A model generated the notes under the pieces. That model saw only the letters and a program-made list of their open reading frames with translations, had not been told where the DNA came from and ran no database searches. DNA of 64,000 nt. Origin: Microbacterium sp. SORGH_AS_0862. GTDB lineage: Bacteria > Actinomycetota > Actinomycetes > Actinomycetales > Microbacteriaceae. Of this stretch, positions 60,958 through 64,000 are shown piece by piece. Positions within the stretch are counted from its first letter, which is position 1; each line of letters begins with the position of its first letter. A program made the translations under genes and the position numbers. Location: contig NZ_JAUTAY010000001.1 of the NCBI RefSeq assembly GCF_030818795.1, forward strand, positions 1,240,001 through 1,304,000, written 5' to 3'.

Positions 60958-61776
60958 TCAGTGCTCTCCCTCGGGCTCGAACCAGGTGGCGTCAGGACCG
61001 TCGACCACGATGTCCCAGCGGTAGCCCATCGAGAACTCGGGCACCGTGAGGTCGTGGTCGTAGGCGGCGATGAGCCGGTCGCGATCGCGCTGATCGCGGA
61101 TCGTGTTGTAGATCGGGTCGAGCGCGAACAGCGGGTCGCCGGGGAAGTACATCTGCGTGATCAGGCGCTGCGTGAAGCCGCCGCCGAAGAGCGAGAAGTG
61201 GATGTGGGCGGGGCGCCAGGCGTTGATGTGGTTCTTCCACGGGTACGGACCGGGCTTGATGGTGGTGAACGTGAAGCCGCCGTCGTCGCCCGTGATCGTG
61301 CGCCCGGCGCCGGTGAAGTTCGGATCCAACGGAGCCGGATGCTGGTCGCGCTGGTGGATGTAGCGACCGGCCGCGTTGGCCTGCCAGATCTCGACGAGCT
61401 GGTTGGCCAGAGGGCGTCCCCAGCTGTCGAGCAGGCGCCCCGTGACCGTGATGCGCTCGCCCTGCGGCTCGCCGCGGTGCTGGAGCGTCAGGTCGGACTC
61501 GATCTGCGCGACGTCTCGCTGACCATAGGCGGGCGAGAACAACTCGATGGTCTCGGGGTCGACGAGCCGCGGGTTCTTGGTGGGGTGACGCAGCAGGCTC
61601 GAGCGATACGGCGGGAAGTCGTAGAGCGTAGTGGGCACGTCCTCGCCGGCGGCCACGCGGCGGGCGGCGTCCGCGTGCGCGTCCGCGATCTCCTGGTTGA
61701 TCTTCGACTGCGTGGGCATGTCGGCCGAGGCCAACAGCGACTCGGGTGCCGCAGCCTGGGGCGGAGGGGTGGACAT
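60958..61776 (-). CDS. pcaH: Protocatechuate 3,4-dioxygenase beta subunit
   Basis: A 272-residue beta subunit carrying the non-heme Fe(III) site: Tyr139 (GRYIHQRDQHP), Tyr178 (KPGPYPWKN), His191 and His193 (PAHIHFSLFG). It cleaves protocatechuate between the two hydroxyls to 3-carboxy-cis,cis-muconate. Residues 1-40 form a long N-terminal extension typical of actinobacterial PcaH. It is the first gene of pcaHGBDC, with the IclR gene directly upstream on the same strand and an inverted repeat in between. Confidence 0.95.
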   Translation of the reverse strand: MSTPPPQAAAPESLLASADMPTQSKINQEIADAHADAARRVAAGEDVPTTLYDFPPYRSSLLRHPTKNPRLVDPETIELFSPAYGQRDVAQIESDLTLQHRGEPQGERITVTGRLLDSWGRPLANQLVEIWQANAAGRYIHQRDQHPAPLDPNFTGAGRTITGDDGGFTFTTIKPGPYPWKNHINAWRPAHIHFSLFGGGFTQRLITQMYFPGDPLFALDPIYNTIRDQRDRDRLIAAYDHDLTVPEFSMGYRWDIVVDGPDATWFEPEGEH

Positions 61777-61846
61777 GGAACCGTCTCCTTCGACGTCACA
61801 TGGGTGGGGTGTCCAGGGTTGCACCGGCGGGCCGCATCCGGTCGTC

Positions 61847-61871
61847 CCGATTCTCATTCAGTGAGAATCGG
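61847..61871. promoter_or_regulatory. Inverted repeat upstream of pcaH
   Basis: CCGATTCTCA-TTCAG-TGAGAATCGG: perfect 10-bp arms, about 71 nt upstream of pcaH. It overlaps the stop codon of the IclR gene (61858-61860). It may be an operator for an IclR protein or a weak terminator for the regulator gene; no T-run is present. Confidence 0.5.
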
Positions 61872-62619
61872 AGCCTCGGAGAGCCTTCGTCAGATCCTTC
61901 GCCGCCTGCACGACGAGCGGTGCGAGTCGTCTCTCGTCGGCGCCGTCGAGGTGCGTCACGACGCCGAGCGCAGTGGCCGGCAGTCCGGAGATCGTGCCGA
62001 GAGCGGCGGCGACCGAGATGTTGCCGAGCGTCATCTCCTCGCGGGTGACGGCGTAGCCGCGGCGCCGGGTGAGCACGATGTCGGCGCGGAGCGCGTCGGG
62101 GTCGGTGATCGAGTGACGCGTCTCGGGAACGAGGGGTGCTGCGAGGTACGTGTCGAGCCATGCTTCGTCGCACGTGGCGAGCAGCGCACGGCCCACCCCC
62201 GTCGTGTGCAGCGGGTGGCGCCCGCCCGCACGCCCGAGCGTCGGCACCGAGGCGCGCCCGGTGATCCGGCCCGCGAACAGCACGACCGCCTCCGGCGGGG
62301 TCGGGGCGTCGAGCACCGCGAGGTGGACGTTCTCCCCCGTCGCCTCGTACAGGCGCACGAGGTGGGGCAGCGACTGCTCGCGCAGCCGCAGTGCCAGCGG
62401 CGAGAGTTCGCCGAGTTCCCACATCCGCGCTCCGACGGCGTACGTGTGCGCCGAGGTGCGTTCGACGAGACCCTCGCCGATGAGCTGGACGAGGAGGCGA
62501 TGCACCGTGGAAAGGGGCAGACCCGCGCGTTCGGCGAGCTCGGCGGCGGTGAGCTCGGGGGCGTCTTCGTCGAATGCCCGCATGAGCGCCATCGCCCGAC
62601 GCAGCACCCCATCCGCCAT
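61858..62619 (-). CDS. IclR-family regulator upstream of pcaH
   Basis: A 253-residue IclR regulator. The winged helix (VLRRAMALMRAFDEDAPELTAAELAERAGLPLSTVHRLL, in pieces about 5-43) is followed by the effector domain with TTGVGRALLATCD and a C-terminal ISVAAALGTISGLPATALGV. It is the nearest regulator to the pcaHGBDC operon and divergent from another IclR gene; between them lie repeated AAGTGGGAC boxes. Effector unknown, but protocatechuate or a close relative is likely. Confidence 0.88.
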   Translation of the reverse strand: MADGVLRRAMALMRAFDEDAPELTAAELAERAGLPLSTVHRLLVQLIGEGLVERTSAHTYAVGARMWELGELSPLALRLREQSLPHLVRLYEATGENVHLAVLDAPTPPEAVVLFAGRITGRASVPTLGRAGGRHPLHTTGVGRALLATCDEAWLDTYLAAPLVPETRHSITDPDALRADIVLTRRRGYAVTREEMTLGNISVAAALGTISGLPATALGVVTHLDGADERRLAPLVVQAAKDLTKALRGSDSH

Positions 62620-62671
62620 GCCCTCACCCTAGCCGCGGGTGTCGCGCGAGCTTGTGGCCTGGCGTCTGGCA

Positions 62672-62775
62672 CCTCCTGCCTGCTGCCGCCTGCTGCCGCT
62701 GCCTGCTGACCTGCTGCCCTGCTGGCGGCTCTGCACTGCTGCCGCTGCCTGCTGCCCGCTGCCTGCTGTCTGCTG
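62672..62775. repeat. CTGCTGCC-type low-complexity tract
   Basis: About 100 bp of imperfect tandem CTGCCTGCTGCCG-like units with very few bases breaking the pattern. It sits 53-156 nt upstream of the 61858 IclR start, between its promoter region and the box array. It has no open frame with a plausible gene. Confidence 0.75.
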
Positions 62776-62910
62776 ATGTCCCACTTGCCGCAGTACATGT
62801 CCCACTTGCCGCAAGAATTCATCCCCAAACCTGCAGAAAGTGGGACATGCATAGCGGGGACCTGCAGAAAGTGGGACCTCCCCGGCGGCAGCACCTGCAG
62901 AAAGTGGGAC
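62776..62910. promoter_or_regulatory. Array of five oriented AAGTGGGAC boxes between divergent IclR genes
   Basis: Two copies of ATGTCCCACTTGCCGCA (62776 and 62797, 21 bp apart) and three of CCTGCAGAAAGTGGGAC (62830, 62861, 62894; 31 and 33 bp apart). Both contain the core AAGTGGGAC, four of them followed by AT. The two left boxes point towards the left gene (61858) and the three right boxes towards the right gene (62945). The arrangement suggests an operator array for one or both IclR regulators. Confidence 0.65.
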
Positions 62911-62944
62911 ATGCGTGCGACGGGATGCGTGAGATGGTGGCGAC

Positions 62945-63697
62945 ATGGCCAACTCGCCGAGCGGGGACTCGATGACGGCACGCATCGTGCGCGTGCTCGA
63001 GACGTTCACCGCCGACCGCACGGTGCAGACCGCGACGGAGATCGGCCGGCGCGCGCAGCTTCCCGCATCCACCGCGCACCGCATCGTCGACGACCTCGTC
63101 GCCGAAGGACTGCTCGAGCGCGACGAGGACCGCCGCATCCGCATCGGCATGCACCTGTGGGAGCTCGCGCTGCGCGGTTCGGCCGCGCTGCGGCTGCGGC
63201 AAGCGGCGCTTCCGGCGATGTCGGCTGTGCAGGACGTCCTCCGCGAGCACACGCAACTGGCCGTGCTCGAGGCCGATGAGGCACTGTTCGTCGAGCGCCT
63301 CTCGCATCCGGATGCGGGCGCGAACATCACCCGCATCGCCGGCCGTCTCCCTCTGCACGCGTCGTCCGCCGGGCTCGTACTGCTCGCGTACGCCCCCGCC
63401 GCCCTCCGCGAGCGGGTGCTCGACGCACCGCTGCGGCGCATGGCCCGCGAGACCGTGACGGATGCGGCCGAGCTGCGTCGCATCCTCACCCGCATCCGGC
63501 GCGACGGGTACGTGATCGCGCCGGGTTCGATCGAATCGGTGTCGACGGGCGTCGCCGTGCCGCTGCGGGACGAGGGCGAGGTGATCGCGGCGCTGTCGGT
63601 CGTGCTGCCGCGCGCCGCCGAGGCGGAGCGGGCGCTCCCGCCGTTGCGAAAGGCCGCCGCCGAGATCGAGGCGGGACTGCGCGGCGCGCGGGCCTGA
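62945..63697 (+). CDS. IclR-family regulator (divergent partner)
   Basis: A 250-residue IclR regulator: SMTARIVRVLETF then TATEIGRRAQLPASTAHRIVDDL as winged helix and an effector domain with HASSAGLVLLAYAP and IAPGSIESVSTGVAVPL. The ATG at 62945 or an in-frame ATG nine codons later could be the start; the first is listed. It is divergent from the regulator at 61858 and 289 nt upstream of the next gene, which it may control. Confidence 0.88.
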   Translation: MANSPSGDSMTARIVRVLETFTADRTVQTATEIGRRAQLPASTAHRIVDDLVAEGLLERDEDRRIRIGMHLWELALRGSAALRLRQAALPAMSAVQDVLREHTQLAVLEADEALFVERLSHPDAGANITRIAGRLPLHASSAGLVLLAYAPAALRERVLDAPLRRMARETVTDAAELRRILTRIRRDGYVIAPGSIESVSTGVAVPLRDEGEVIAALSVVLPRAAEAERALPPLRKAAAEIEAGLRGARA

Positions 63698-63780
63698 ACG
63701 CGCAGCCGCGCCGGCAGCCGCATCGCCGGTCTGGCACCACCGTCGCACTCGCATCCGCGGGCCCGCCCCACGGCATCCCC

Positions 63781-63868
63781 GCATCCGCCACAGTTCTCCG
63801 CATCCGCCATAGTTCACTCCTGCCGCAACTGCGCAAAGGTGTGGCAACTGCGCACATGCGACGCAACT
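63781..63868. repeat. 19-bp-phased repeats before the next gene
   Basis: GCATCCGCCA(C/T)AGTTC occurs at 63781 and 63800, and GCAACTGCGCA at 63825 and 63844, followed by GCAACT at 63863; in each series the copies are 19 bp apart. The cluster lies about 120-205 nt upstream of the ATG at 63987 and looks like an operator array for the divergent IclR or another regulator. Confidence 0.55.
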
Positions 63869-63986
63869 CGGGCACGCACAACCGCCGCGGAGAAAGTCCC
63901 AATCAACGGGAGGATGTGCGATGGATGCGGTGGCACGGGGCACACTGGTGCGCAGCATCAACAGGCCCGTCGTCGAAGGAGACGCC

Positions 63987-64000
63987 ATGACCGTTATCCG
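63987..64000 (+). CDS. Start of the next gene (truncated by the window edge)
   Basis: ATG at 63987 preceded by GAAGGAG at good spacing; the frame reads MTVIR to the last base. Only five codons are visible, so nothing can be said about function beyond its place after the IclR gene and repeat-containing upstream region. Confidence 0.5.

Noticed and set aside
62776..62910. Possible CRISPR array
   Set aside because: Five short boxes in two orientations with spacings of 21, 31 and 33 bp and two different flanks are not direct repeats with uniform spacers, and no cas gene is near.

Overview
The window is a 64 kb, very GC-rich piece of an actinobacterial chromosome, most probably from Microbacteriaceae and Microbacterium-like. 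The reasons are GTG/TTG starts, dense stop-start overlapping operons, a coproporphyrin-type heme operon containing hemQ, a type VII secretion (T7SS) locus with YbaB-like partners, and constant use of the octamer GGATGCGG/CCGCATCC. I saw no rRNA, tRNA, CRISPR array, insertion sequence or prophage core.

Region 1 (1-6950) is heme synthesis: the 3' end of hemY, a trio of small membrane-associated proteins, hemQ, then hemC-hemD-hemB-hemL with 4-nt overlaps between C, D and B. Region 2 (7087-18238) is a T7SS locus: two YbaB-like proteins, an EspC-like small protein, a long WXG-type substrate, an antisense WXG100 gene, EccD-like, an RDD-FHA protein and a fused three-ATPase EccC. A CofD/FbiA-like gene and a protein of unknown function lie inside it. 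EccB, EccE and mycosin are not here. Region 3 (18239-29247) is mixed: LysR/EamA, a DrrAB-type exporter with a SARP regulator, hydrolases, an orphan condensation-domain protein and a POT peptide transporter. Two copies of a 75-bp nested palindrome sit in this region.

Region 4 (29253-48327) is the most interesting part. It is a catabolic island of several operons encoding a ribose-type ABC importer, a CoA-transferase, a LigM-like tetrahydrofolate-dependent aromatic O-demethylase, a type I extradiol dioxygenase, an FAD monooxygenase, two FAA-hydrolase-family proteins, two SDRs, a cyclase-family hydrolase, a DHPON-hydrolase-like enzyme, a cupin, an ABM protein and an RpiB-like protein without its catalytic cysteine. 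Two related LysR regulators and one TetR are included. The same 11-bp palindrome (consensus ATGCCAGGCAT) lies 67-153 nt upstream of the first gene of each of six transcription units, so the island looks like one regulon for a methoxylated aromatic or related ring compound.

Region 5 (48520-64000) is the protocatechuate branch of the beta-ketoadipate pathway, split into pcaIJF-iclR and pcaHGBDC. Between the two halves lie a hydrolase-TetR-hydrolase group, a membrane-fused alpha/beta hydrolase, an AraC regulator and the C-terminal remnant of a chloramphenicol acetyltransferase. Upstream of pcaH two divergent IclR genes flank a striking array of five oriented AAGTGGGAC boxes. The last bases start another gene behind a 19-bp-phased repeat region.
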